Translations under genes and position numbers: made by a program | From: Photorhabdus thracensis | GTDB taxonomy: Bacteria > Pseudomonadota > Gammaproteobacteria > Enterobacterales > Enterobacteriaceae | Reading direction: 5' to 3' | Assembly (NCBI RefSeq): GCF_001010285.1 | Contig: NZ_CP011104.1 | Location: 2,976,001-3,040,000 of the forward strand | Length of the DNA: 64,000 bases | Notes under the pieces: generated by a model | The model's database searches: none | What the model was told of the DNA's origin: nothing | Seen by the model: only the letters and a program-made list of their open reading frames with translations | Shown: piece after piece, positions 27,987-36,455 of the stretch | How positions within the stretch are numbered: position 1 is the stretch's first letter | How the letters are laid out: each line of letters opens with the position of its first letter

Positions 27987-28832
27987 CCGTCCGTACGCCC
28001 CCGTTGAGTTGGGCGGGTTCGGTGTGGGGGCAGACCGTGGCCGGACTGCCCGTCAGCATCGGCGCACGCGGGGGTAAATAGTCGTCAGGCGGCTCAACCA
28101 CGAGCGTCCCCGTTAAGCCGGTCCAGGCCGCCCAACGCCTATTCAACATAATGCGGGGGAATTATACGCACTGCGCCGGTGAGCCCGGGCAACCGCCTGA
28201 GCATTGATGAGCGGCTTAATGCGTATAATTGGCATTATGTCTTGCGCCCCCGCGGGTCAGCATTGGCGGGTGTGGCGCACAAGGCTGCGCCTTCTGCTGT
28301 CAGCGTCTGAGCCGGCCATCGGCAACCCCAAGTTCTTCTTTAGCTGCCCTGCAACCGTTGGCCCCCCCTGAAGGCAGGTCGGCCTGCGGCCTCCGCTAAT
28401 TTACGTCCCCCGCCCCAACCCTGCTGCACTGGCTGCGCGCGGCTCGCACTGCGCTGCGCTCCGTTGCTCGTTCCCGTGCTCGCCATCTCCGCCCCGTGCA
28501 GCCCCCGGGGGCTTCCCTGAACCCAGCGAGGTCATGCAAAGCCGAGCCTGGTCTGAAACGCCCATGCCTCAGAGCGTCGCAGGGGCGCCGCTTGCGGGCT
28601 CTCTGCCGCCCGCGCCCGCAGAACGGGCACCCGCCGCCCAAACAAGTTGGGCGCCGTTCGCCCGTTGCCGAAAAAGGCGCTACACTGACAATGGCACGGC
28701 GGGAAAAACCGGCCTTCGGGTACGAAAAGCGCGTCAGGGAGTTTTGGGTTCGGCGGTGAACGCACATTGGAAAAATGGGGTGTAACTGACTGAGGGCATT
28801 AGGAAAATCGGCGTCCGGCGGTCAACTTTACA
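27987..28832. other. GC-rich non-coding right end of the element (copy 1)
   Basis: About 850 bases without a credible gene; several short frames exist only because the DNA is GC-rich. It holds the nested dyad at 28146-28240, a third copy of the motif CTTTAGCYGCCCYGC (28338), and ends with an ATG (28833) that reads into the att core. Terminal accessory recombinase or replication sites would be expected in such a segment. Confidence 0.6.
28146..28240. repeat. 95-bp nested dyad, candidate origin or recombination accessory site (copy 1)
   Basis: Two pairs of perfect inverted arms are nested: ACATAATGC (28146-28154) with GCATTATGT (28232-28240), and AATTATACGCA (28160-28170) with TGCGTATAATT (28220-28230). 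The outer and inner gaps differ by four bases. The AT-rich arms stand out in GC-rich surroundings. A single-strand hairpin for primase loading, an origin, or a regulator operator are possible. Confidence 0.7.
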
Positions 28833-29732
28833 ATGGAATGCGTTGTTATTGAGAATAACTATCTGAGCGTGAATGAGCTGGACAGTTTTGCGCACCAAGC
28901 CCGCACCTGTGAAGGCGAAAGCTGCAAACAAGTGATCAAGGATATGGTAGAGACTAATATCCGCAATCAGCAGGACATGATGGATTTTTGCAACAGCAAC
29001 CCGAACCAGTGCGCACAGAAGTATGGTTATCTGGTTGATCAGTGGCCGGTGTTTGAGCGGACCCTCAAAAATATGGACCGGGATGGCACATTGCCAGTTG
29101 AGTTCAGAAATTACCTGTCGGCGGTGAATACGTTAGGTCAGGCGGCTACAGGCAAGGTAGGCGAACTCGGCTGGACAAAACGCTTTGAAGCAATGGGCAT
29201 GAGTCAGGAGACTGCCGCGGCGATGGCGATGACGTTGCCTGTTATTGTTGAGGGCAGCAAAGGGCCGAAATCATCGCCAACAACAAAAGGAAGCACAGGC
29301 GCGGTTGTTAATACAGAGAAAGCGGCGCTGGAAAAGATTGGGAAAAACAGTCAAGGCACAACGAATCTGGGTGATAAATCGGCTAATACTATTTATCATC
29401 AACAGCTTATCAAAAATGCTGAAAAGATATCTACCGCGAAACCGGGGCAACAAGTTGCAGCGCCAAGGGATCTGAATGAGCAGATTTTATGGAACCAAGT
29501 TAAAGCTAACCCATCTTCAGGTGATCCACTTAGAGGAATGAATAAAGATCCTCGTTTCCCTACTGATGCAGGATTCCAGAAAATGCAAGTTACACATGAG
29601 TTACCAGACGGTTCAAATATCACCATCCATTATCAATATAACTCAACTACTGGTAAGGCTTATGATATGAAGATTACAACTCCTAAACGGCCTGAAATCC
29701 AACCTAAGCCTTCAATCACGGATAAAAAATGA
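28833..29732 (+). CDS. orphan CdiA-CT toxin domain created by the tandem junction (copy 2)
   Basis: A 299-residue frame beginning MECVVIENN, in which ATG-GAA-TGC-GTT-GTT comes from the right end of element copy 1 and the rest is the CT domain of copy 2. It is identical to CdiA residues 2857-3150. It lacks the export part, so it is an orphan toxin module as known from other cdi loci. No strong ribosome-binding site precedes the ATG, so it may be silent or weakly expressed. Cys residues cluster in the entry domain (TCEGESCKQ, FCNSNPNQC). The nuclease or other activity in the last 130 residues is unassigned. It overlaps its immunity gene by four bases. Confidence 0.75.
   Translation: MECVVIENNYLSVNELDSFAHQARTCEGESCKQVIKDMVETNIRNQQDMMDFCNSNPNQCAQKYGYLVDQWPVFERTLKNMDRDGTLPVEFRNYLSAVNTLGQAATGKVGELGWTKRFEAMGMSQETAAAMAMTLPVIVEGSKGPKSSPTTKGSTGAVVNTEKAALEKIGKNSQGTTNLGDKSANTIYHQQLIKNAEKISTAKPGQQVAAPRDLNEQILWNQVKANPSSGDPLRGMNKDPRFPTDAGFQKMQVTHELPDGSNITIHYQYNSTTGKAYDMKITTPKRPEIQPKPSITDKK
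28848..28860 (+). other. middle, attP-like core between the two element copies
   Basis: ATTGAGAATAACT flanked on the left by the element's right end (GTT) and on the right by its left end (ATCTGAG). This is the junction expected in a circular form of the element. Confidence 0.8.
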
Positions 29733-30040
29733 TGAAAATAAAAAAGTTCAAATCAGAAAAAATTATTGAAGTTTTTGCCATATATTGGTTCGGAGAAAAA
29801 ACATACTTTTACGGTTTTGCTAAAGGTTATGACGGGCTGCTTAGTTATAACGCAGAGGAAGTAGAAATTATAGAGTCATCGTTATCTGGTGATTTTGTTT
29901 TCTTTGAAAATGGCATATTTTACAAGCCACTCATTGAAAAAAATATATTAGATGACCTGTTAGAAGCAGATCCAGTTGCTTATCAATGTTTTTTAGAAAC
30001 ATTGAAATCGGAAGGCAGAATAGAACAAGATTTTTGCTAA
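29729..30040 (+). CDS. cdiI: CdiI-type immunity protein (copy 2)
   Basis: Identical to the protein at 22379-22690 and coupled by an ATGA overlap to the orphan toxin domain. Two copies of the immunity gene would double protection against the shared toxin. Confidence 0.78.
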   Translation: MMKIKKFKSEKIIEVFAIYWFGEKTYFYGFAKGYDGLLSYNAEEVEIIESSLSGDFVFFENGIFYKPLIEKNILDDLLEADPVAYQCFLETLKSEGRIEQDFC

Positions 30041-30044
30041 CCCC

Positions 30045-30070
30045 AGATCCCAGCCCAAGCGCTGGGATCT
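30045..30070. terminator. hairpin between convergent cdiI and symE-like genes (copy 2)
   Basis: The same perfect 10-bp stem (AGATCCCAGC/GCTGGGATCT) as at 22695. Confidence 0.6.
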
Positions 30071-30082
30071 CCCCTTTAGCGG

Positions 30083-30325
30083 TTAGCCGTTCTCGACGAG
30101 CCGGATAATCAACTGTCCGTGCTCAACACTGACCTGCACCGGCTGCCCGGTGGAAAAGCCCGCTTCTTCCAGCCAGTTGCCTTTAAGATGCAAGCTGGGA
30201 TGCTGACTGTAATAACGGGTCATGCCCGTGCTGCGGTCTTCGTGGCGGGTACTGGTATACCCCACCTTATAGCTGCGCCGGGCTTTTGAAATCGCTAAAT
30301 CTGCATTACAATCGCGGTTAGCCAT
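30083..30325 (-). CDS. SymE-like protein (copy 2)
   Basis: Identical to the 80-residue protein at 22733-22975, with the same LKGNWLEEAGF core and AGGAG start context. Confidence 0.65.
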   Translation of the reverse strand: MANRDCNADLAISKARRSYKVGYTSTRHEDRSTGMTRYYSQHPSLHLKGNWLEEAGFSTGQPVQVSVEHGQLIIRLVENG

Positions 30326-30427
30326 GGTAACTACTCCTGTTAGTTGCCTACGGTTAGCAGCGTTACCGGATGGCCGTCTGGTAATGCTGCACTAAATAAA
30401 AATCGTCTTTCCTGTAGCAAATTCTTT

Positions 30428-30814
30428 CTACGATGTCAGTAACTGCGTCATCTTCGAACGTTTAAGCAAACTGTCCATCAACACAATCAGCGCCTGCTGA
30501 TCTTCATCTGATAATGAATCCATCTGCATCACAAGCGCCTGTAAACGCGGATTATGTATCTGTGGCGGTGTCATGGGTTCCAGTCCGACAAGTGAATCCA
30601 GACTACTTTGTAATACCTGAGCGATCCTGACCACGGCATCCAGTTGAGGAACGGAAGCGCCGCGTTCCCAACGGTTATAAACCCGGCGATCAACGTTGAG
30701 CAGCTCAGCTAATCTTGCTTGTGTCATCTTGCGGGCTTCTCTGGCTTCCTTTAGCCGTGTAGCAAACAGTTGCATATCTTCCTCACAAATCCAGTGTGGT
30801 AATGAGATGTGCAT
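30428..30814 (-). CDS. XRE-family helix-turn-helix regulator (copy 2)
   Basis: Identical to the 128-residue regulator at 23078-23464, divergent from the second primase gene. Two identical repressor genes would raise repressor dosage over both copies of the divergent control region. Confidence 0.8.
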   Translation of the reverse strand: MHISLPHWICEEDMQLFATRLKEAREARKMTQARLAELLNVDRRVYNRWERGASVPQLDAVVRIAQVLQSSLDSLVGLEPMTPPQIHNPRLQALVMQMDSLSDEDQQALIVLMDSLLKRSKMTQLLTS

Positions 30815-30853
30815 TGTAAGCCCTCCTTTTAAACTGCTTGACTCAATGGCTAT

Positions 30854-30882
30854 ATTATAGTCTCATATTTATGCTACTACAA
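30854..30882 (-). promoter_or_regulatory. sigma-70 promoter of the XRE regulator (copy 2)
   Basis: The same TTGTAG-17-TATAAT arrangement on the minus strand as at 23504-23532. Confidence 0.68.
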
Positions 30883-30915
30883 TGTCTATTGACAGGTTTT
30901 TACAGGAGGTAATCC

Positions 30916-33900
30916 ATGGCCCGCATTCCCGATACCGATTTAGCCCACTTAAAGCAAACCGTCTCGTTGCTGGGGCTGGCGCGTAAGCAAGGCCGTTCGA
31001 TGAAAAAACGCGGTGAGGATTATGTGCTGCGCTGTCCGTTCCATAACGAGAAAACGCCCTCAATGGTGATATCGCCGGCTAAGAACCTGTATCACTGCTT
31101 TGGCTGTGGCGCAGCGGGGTCGGTGCTGGACTGGGTGATACAAACGGAAGGCGTGACGTTGAAAATCGGTATCCGCCGGCTGCGGGAGCTGGCCGGGCTG
31201 CCGGACATGGACAATGCGGTTGTGGCCGCTTCTTCTTTAGCCGCCCCGCCGGAATTACAGGCTGCACCCCTGCCGCGCCCGAAACTGGCCGACCTGGACG
31301 ATGACGGGCAGGCGCTGTTGCATCAGGTGATTGATTTTTATCATCAGAACTTACTGGCGTCACCGGAAGCCAAAGCCTGGCTGGAAAAACGCGGGCTGCA
31401 TCATCCTGAACTGGTGAGTCACTTTAAGCTGGGGTGCGCGGGCCATCACGGGATCGGCGGTTCAGCGGGCTTATTACCGTCCAAGAGCAGTCAGGAAGGC
31501 CAGCAACTGCGCGACAAGCTGTCGGGGCTGGGCGTGTTGCGTACGACCACCCGGCAGGACCACTTCCGGGGCTGCGTCGTTGTACCGGTGATCGGCTGGG
31601 CCGAATCGGCCAGCGTGGCCAGCCGCGGGCGGGTGCTGCAACTGTATGGCCGCCGAACCCAGCCGGATTACAAAGTGCTGAAAGACAGCCCGAAGCATCT
31701 GTATCTGCCGTCACCGCTAGCCGGGGTCTGGAATGAATCGGCGATGCAGGCGTCAAATGAAATTATCCTGTGCGAAGCGCTGATCGATGCCATGACGTTC
31801 TGGTGTGCCGGGTTCCGCAACGTGATCGCCGCGTTCGGGGTGAACGGGTTTAACCGTGAGCATCTCGACGCTTTGCAGTATCACGGCGTGAAACGGGTGC
31901 TGATTGCCTTTGACCGCGATGAGGCCGGAGACCGTGGCGCGGCTAATGTAGCCGCTGATTTACTGGAAGCCGGTATCGAGGCGTGGCGGGTGCAGTTCCC
32001 GCCGGGCATGGATGTCAATGACTATGCCGTCAAAAGTGGCAACGCCGAACATGCGCTGGGGCTGGCTCTGCAACAGGCGGTCTGGCTGGGACAGGGAACG
32101 GCACCAGGTGCGGTGTTCAGTCATGAGCGGCCCGTCTCGTCAGATATGACGGAAAAACCCCAAAGTGCCGGTGTGGCTGAATCCTCTTCTTTAGCCGCCC
32201 CGCCAGAGCTGACCGTTGCACAAGTGCCCTGCGAGCGCACGGCGTCCGGTGAACTGCTGATGAAAAGCGGACCCCGGGTCTGGCGGATACGGGGGATGAA
32301 AAAATCGCCGGTGCCCGATGTAATGAAAGTCAATGTGCAGGTGCGGGATGAAACGTCCGGCCTGTTCCATGTGGATACGCTGGACATGTATCACGCGCGG
32401 CATCGTCAGAACTACATCAGCACGGCGGCGCGAGAGCTGGAATGCGAGCTGTCGGTCATCAAACGCGAAGCCGGGCGGGTCTTGCTGATGCTGGAGCAGC
32501 AACAGGATGCGCAACAGCAGGCCGATGCCGAAGCCGCAGGGACAACGGCCGTCACGGTCAGCGCAGAAGATGAAGCCGCCGCGCTGGCGTTGCTGACATC
32601 ACCGAACTTAACAGAACAAATTATCCACGACATGGCCGCCTGCGGGGTGGTCGGCGAATCCACCAATCTGCTGACCGGGTATCTGGCGGCAGTCTCGCGC
32701 AAACTCGATAAACCGCTGGCCGTGCTGATACAAAGCAGCTCGGCGGCAGGGAAATCTTCCCTGATGGAGGCGGTGCTGAACCTGATGCCGGAAGAGGAGC
32801 GTATCCAGTACTCGGCAATGACCGGGCAGAGCCTCTACTATCTGGGAGAAACCAGCCTGCAACACAAAATACTGGCGATAGCCGAAGAAGAAGGCGTGCG
32901 GCAGGCGGCCTATGCCCTGAAACTGTTACAGTCCGACGGCGAGCTAAAAATCGCCAGTACCGGCAAGAACGAACAGAGCGGCGAACTGGTGACGCGGGAA
33001 TACAAGGTGCAGGGACCGGTGATGCTGATGTTAACGACGACGGCCATTGATGTGGATGAAGAGCTGCTGAACCGCTGTCTGGTGCTGACGGTCAACGAAT
33101 CGCGCGAGCAGACGCAGGCTATCCACGCCATGCAGCGACACCGCCAGACGCTGGCCGGGTTGCTGGCTGACTCGGAGAAAGGCTATCTGACGCAGTTACA
33201 CCAGAACGCCCAGCGCCTGTTAAGGCCGCTGAAAGTGGTCAATCCTTACGCCCATCAACTGACGTTCCTGTCAGACAAAACCCGGATGCGGCGCGACCAT
33301 ATGAAATACCTGACGCTGATACAGGCCATTGCCTTACTGCACCAGTATCAACGTGAAGTGAAGAAAACCACCCACCGCGGGCAAGTCATCGAATATCTCG
33401 AAGTCACCCAAGACGACATTGCCCTGGCTAACCAGCTGGCGCATGACGTGCTGGGGCGCACGCTGGATGAAATGCCGCCGCAGACGCGTAAGCTGTTACT
33501 GCTGATACAGGCGATGGTGAACGAACAGGCGCAAATCCAGCACTGCCAGCCAAACGAAGTGCGCTTTACCCGGCGGGATATCCGCGCCTTTACCCACTGG
33601 AGCGACAGCCAGCTTAAGAATCATTGCCAGCGTCTCACCGAAATGGAATACCTGCTGTCGCATGGCGGCAGCCGGGGGCACCTGTTGCATTATGAACTGC
33701 TGTGGGACGGGGAAGACAACGGCGCGGCGCACTTGTGCGGCCTGCTGGATGTCGGAGAACCGGACTCAGAAACCGCCGGCAGTGAACGCAAGTCTGACCC
33801 GGAAGGTGGCAAGTCTTCCCTAAGTCTGGGGCAAGTCTGGTCTAAGTCTGGGGAAGAAAAACCCGCGTCAGCCCAGACAGCACAAGGTTCTGCGGGTGCA

Positions 33901-34050
33901 CAAGTCCGGGCAGATGAAAACGCAGTTATCAGGGAAAATAATCACGGAGACGCATTGCCCGTGCCCGACAGGGATAAAACGCCGGCAGCCGTCCCGACAG
34001 GTCAGGAGAGCAAGTCTGACTTAAATGAACGCAAGTCTGGGTCAAGTTAG
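30916..34050 (+). CDS. CHC2-type primase / TOPRIM / P-loop replication protein (copy 2)
   Basis: Identical to the 1,044-residue protein at 23566-26700: CHC2 zinc finger (C40, H43, C61, C64), TOPRIM, P-loop SSSAAGKSS, winged-helix-like segment and iteron-encoded tail. Nothing suggests decay of either copy. Confidence 0.8.
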   Translation: MARIPDTDLAHLKQTVSLLGLARKQGRSMKKRGEDYVLRCPFHNEKTPSMVISPAKNLYHCFGCGAAGSVLDWVIQTEGVTLKIGIRRLRELAGLPDMDNAVVAASSLAAPPELQAAPLPRPKLADLDDDGQALLHQVIDFYHQNLLASPEAKAWLEKRGLHHPELVSHFKLGCAGHHGIGGSAGLLPSKSSQEGQQLRDKLSGLGVLRTTTRQDHFRGCVVVPVIGWAESASVASRGRVLQLYGRRTQPDYKVLKDSPKHLYLPSPLAGVWNESAMQASNEIILCEALIDAMTFWCAGFRNVIAAFGVNGFNREHLDALQYHGVKRVLIAFDRDEAGDRGAANVAADLLEAGIEAWRVQFPPGMDVNDYAVKSGNAEHALGLALQQAVWLGQGTAPGAVFSHERPVSSDMTEKPQSAGVAESSSLAAPPELTVAQVPCERTASGELLMKSGPRVWRIRGMKKSPVPDVMKVNVQVRDETSGLFHVDTLDMYHARHRQNYISTAARELECELSVIKREAGRVLLMLEQQQDAQQQADAEAAGTTAVTVSAEDEAAALALLTSPNLTEQIIHDMAACGVVGESTNLLTGYLAAVSRKLDKPLAVLIQSSSAAGKSSLMEAVLNLMPEEERIQYSAMTGQSLYYLGETSLQHKILAIAEEEGVRQAAYALKLLQSDGELKIASTGKNEQSGELVTREYKVQGPVMLMLTTTAIDVDEELLNRCLVLTVNESREQTQAIHAMQRHRQTLAGLLADSEKGYLTQLHQNAQRLLRPLKVVNPYAHQLTFLSDKTRMRRDHMKYLTLIQAIALLHQYQREVKKTTHRGQVIEYLEVTQDDIALANQLAHDVLGRTLDEMPPQTRKLLLLIQAMVNEQAQIQHCQPNEVRFTRRDIRAFTHWSDSQLKNHCQRLTEMEYLLSHGGSRGHLLHYELLWDGEDNGAAHLCGLLDVGEPDSETAGSERKSDPEGGKSSLSLGQVWSKSGEEKPASAQTAQGSAGAQVRADENAVIRENNHGDALPVPDRDKTPAAVPTGQESKSDLNERKSGSS

Positions 34051-34120
34051 GGTCAAGTCTGGGGTAAAAAAATCCCCATCCGGGCAGGCAGAACACGGGT
34101 TCAACGTGCCGCAAGTCGGG
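33788..34120 (+). repeat. iteron-like cluster with consensus GCAAGTCTGG (copy 2)
   Basis: The same set of about eleven direct repeats as at 26438-26770, offset by 7,350 bases. Confidence 0.75.
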
Positions 34121-34205
34121 GTAACGGAAGACCCAGTGATAAAAGGAAAAAAGAAAACGCGCCCCTTGTCTGCGCCCGCCCCTCAATCTCAACCGGAGGT
34201 CAATC

Positions 34206-35336
34206 ATGGCAAACCGTAAACCGCGCAAAGGAAGTCTTCTGACCGTCGATGACGTCTACCGCCAGCCTGTGGGGCCGGCACATGACCCGAAGAGCCTGTA
34301 TGCGTTGCTGCTGCGCTTTGTGGCCTGGCGGCAGGAGCGGAACTGGTCGGAAACCACGCTGAAAGTACAGACTCATCACACCTATCGCTTTATCCTGTGG
34401 GCCACGGAACGGGGCCTGTACTATGCCGCGGATATCACGCGGCCAATACTGGAGCGTTACCAGCGTTATCTGTATCAATACCGTAAGACCAACGGAGAGC
34501 CGCTAAGCATCCGCACCCAGCGCACGCAGTTGCAGCCGTTACAGGTGTGGTTCAAATGGCTGACGAAACAGAACCTGATACTGGCGAACCCGGCAGCGGA
34601 CATTGAGTTGCCGCGGGAAGAAAAACGGCTGCCAAAGTATATCCTGAGCATTGATGAAATCGAGCATATCCTGTCGCTGCCTGACCCAAATACGTTGCAG
34701 GGCGCACGCGACCGGGCCCTGATGGAGCTGCTCTGGTCAACGGGAATACGGCGCAGTGAAGTGGCCCGGCTCGATATCTACAGCATTGACGGGTCACGCA
34801 AAACGGTGACCATCCGGCAGGGCAAGGGGAATAAAGACCGGGTATTGCCCCTCGGCGAACGGGCCTTAAACTGGCTCCAGTTCTATCAGCAGCAGGTTCG
34901 CCCGCAACTGCTGGTCACCCCGGACATCCAGTCGCTGTTCGTGGCAATGGACGGTCTCGACGGGTTGCAGCCGAACGGTATCACGAATGCCGTGAGCGGT
35001 TATATCCGGGCCGCCGGCATCGAGAAAAAAGGTGCCTGCCACCTGTTCCGGCACGCGATGGCGACGCAGATGCTGGAGAACGGAGCGGACCTGCGCTGGA
35101 TACAGGCCATGTTAGGCCATGCCAGCGTGGAATCCACCCAGGTGTATACGCAGGTCTCTATCCGGGCCTTGCAGGCGGTGCACGCCAGCACCCACCCGGC
35201 GGAGCAAATGGCCGACGAAAAAGTCAGCGACGCCGATGAAGTGGGTTTACTGGCCGACCTGTACGCCGACGATAACGCCGACACGGACACGCCGCCGGAC
35301 AGTTCAGAGCCGACCTCAACCCCCGATAGCCGCTGA
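34206..35336 (+). CDS. tyrosine recombinase/integrase (copy 2)
   Basis: Identical to the recombinase at 26856-27986, with R182, K207, H279, R282, H305 and Y314 all intact. Both copies therefore appear able to catalyse excision. Confidence 0.92.
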   Translation: MANRKPRKGSLLTVDDVYRQPVGPAHDPKSLYALLLRFVAWRQERNWSETTLKVQTHHTYRFILWATERGLYYAADITRPILERYQRYLYQYRKTNGEPLSIRTQRTQLQPLQVWFKWLTKQNLILANPAADIELPREEKRLPKYILSIDEIEHILSLPDPNTLQGARDRALMELLWSTGIRRSEVARLDIYSIDGSRKTVTIRQGKGNKDRVLPLGERALNWLQFYQQQVRPQLLVTPDIQSLFVAMDGLDGLQPNGITNAVSGYIRAAGIEKKGACHLFRHAMATQMLENGADLRWIQAMLGHASVESTQVYTQVSIRALQAVHASTHPAEQMADEKVSDADEVGLLADLYADDNADTDTPPDSSEPTSTPDSR

Positions 35337-36182
35337 CCGTCCGTACGCCCCCGTTGAGTTGGGCGGGTTCGGTGTGGGGGCAGACCGTGGCCGGACTGCC
35401 CGTCAGCATCGGCGCACGCGGGGGTAAATAGTCGTCAGGCGGCTCAACCACGAGCGTCCCCGTTAAGCCGGTCCAGGCCGCCCAACGCCTATTCAACATA
35501 ATGCGGGGGAATTATACGCACTGCGCCGGTGAGCCCGGGCAACCGCCTGAGCATTGATGAGCGGCTTAATGCGTATAATTGGCATTATGTCTTGCGCCCC
35601 CGCGGGTCAGCATTGGCGGGTGTGGCGCACAAGGCTGCGCCTTCTGCTGTCAGCGTCTGAGCCGGCCATCGGCAACCCCAAGTTCTTCTTTAGCTGCCCT
35701 GCAACCGTTGGCCCCCCCTGAAGGCAGGTCGGCCTGCGGCCTCCGCTAATTTACGTCCCCCGCCCCAACCCTGCTGCACTGGCTGCGCGCGGCTCGCACT
35801 GCGCTGCGCTCCGTTGCTCGTTCCCGTGCTCGCCATCTCCGCCCCGTGCAGCCCCCGGGGGCTTCCCTGAACCCAGCGAGGTCATGCAAAGCCGAGCCTG
35901 GTCTGAAACGCCCATGCCTCAGAGCGTCGCAGGGGCGCCGCTTGCGGGCTCTCTGCCGCCCGCGCCCGCAGAACGGGCACCCGCCGCCCAAACAAGTTGG
36001 GCGCCGTTCGCCCGTTGCCGAAAAAGGCGCTACACTGACAATGGCACGGCGGGAAAAACCGGCCTTCGGGTACGAAAAGCGCGTCAGGGAGTTTTGGGTT
36101 CGGCGGTGAACGCACATTGGAAAAATGGGGTGTAACTGACTGAGGGCATTAGGAAAATCGGCGTCCGGCGGTCAACTTTACA
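35337..36182. other. GC-rich non-coding right end of the element (copy 2)
   Basis: Same content as 27987-28832: no credible gene, a nested dyad, and an ATG (36183) leading into the right att core. Confidence 0.6.
35496..35590. repeat. 95-bp nested dyad (copy 2)
   Basis: The same nested inverted arms as at 28146-28240 (ACATAATGC/GCATTATGT outside, AATTATACGCA/TGCGTATAATT inside). Confidence 0.7.
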
Positions 36183-36455
36183 ATGGAATGCGTTGTTATT
36201 GAAAATAACTCAATGGCAAATATACTTGCGGCGACGGAAGAGAATAAGAAAGGCACCCTTAATGAATGGCGAACGGATAAGTAATCTGAAATTCAGAAAG
36301 CCTGTAGCGGTAATACACTTATTTCCTACCAGACAATGGTGGCCGCAGTGGGGAGCGCTCTTGTATGGCTTTTATTCTCCGAAGCTGCAATGACAACCAG
36401 CTTGATTGGCGCAGGTAAATATATTACCTCTAGTACAGATACTATAGGTAAATGA
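36183..36455 (+). pseudogene. displaced, decayed third CdiA C-terminus
   Basis: Reading on from the element's ATG the frame gives MECVVIENNSMANILAATEE, then NKKGTLNEWRTDK and a TAA stop at 36282-36284. Beyond it the same frame continues SEIQKACSGNTLISYQ, TMVAAVGSALVW, and EAAMTTSLIGAGK before a TGA at 36453. This has the look of another VENN-following pretoxin domain (EENKKGTL..W..DK) with a stop mutation and no toxin tip. I read it as the original tip of this cdiA gene, displaced by the element and now decaying. Confidence 0.75.
36198..36210 (+). other. attR-like core of the toxin-carrying element
   Basis: ATTGAAAATAACT, one base different from the other two cores (A instead of G at position 6). 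Left of it is the element's right end; right of it is the displaced CdiA C-terminus. Joining the cdiA flank at 21497 to this point restores an in-frame AIENNSMANIL sequence. Confidence 0.78.

Larger units (their letters stand above)
21498..28847 (+). mobile_element. 7,350-bp integrative element carrying a CdiA toxin cassette, copy 1
   Basis: This unit repeats with an exact 7,350-base offset at 28848-36197, with identical predicted proteins. Order: att core, CdiA-CT toxin (fused in frame to cdiA), immunity gene, hairpin, symE-like and XRE genes (leftward), primase/ATPase, iterons, tyrosine recombinase, GC-rich non-coding end with a nested dyad, att core. The ends coincide with a 13-bp core in the VENN codons. 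The tyrosine recombinase next to a core shared by all three junctions supports site-specific integration. It is visibly richer in GC than the core genome. Confidence 0.8.
28848..36197 (+). mobile_element. 7,350-bp integrative element carrying a CdiA toxin cassette, copy 2
   Basis: Identical in gene content and predicted proteins to 21498-28847 and in direct tandem with it. The difference is context: the toxin domain here is an orphan, and the right end abuts a third, decayed CdiA C-terminus. Array formation could be a second site-specific insertion of a circle into attL or attR, or unequal recombination. Confidence 0.8.

Noticed and set aside
28396-28785. Several overlapping open frames on both strands in the GC-rich element end (also at 35746-36135).
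   Set aside because: They are Arg/Pro/Ala-rich, overlap in many frames and lack ribosome-binding sites. They are typical by-products of high GC content.
21498-36197. The perfect 7,350-bp duplication could be an assembly artefact.
   Set aside because: The middle junction is a hybrid of right and left ends through the core, and the outer ends differ from each other. An artefact that happens to duplicate exactly between recombinase-type cores is less likely than a true array. Long reads should still confirm it.
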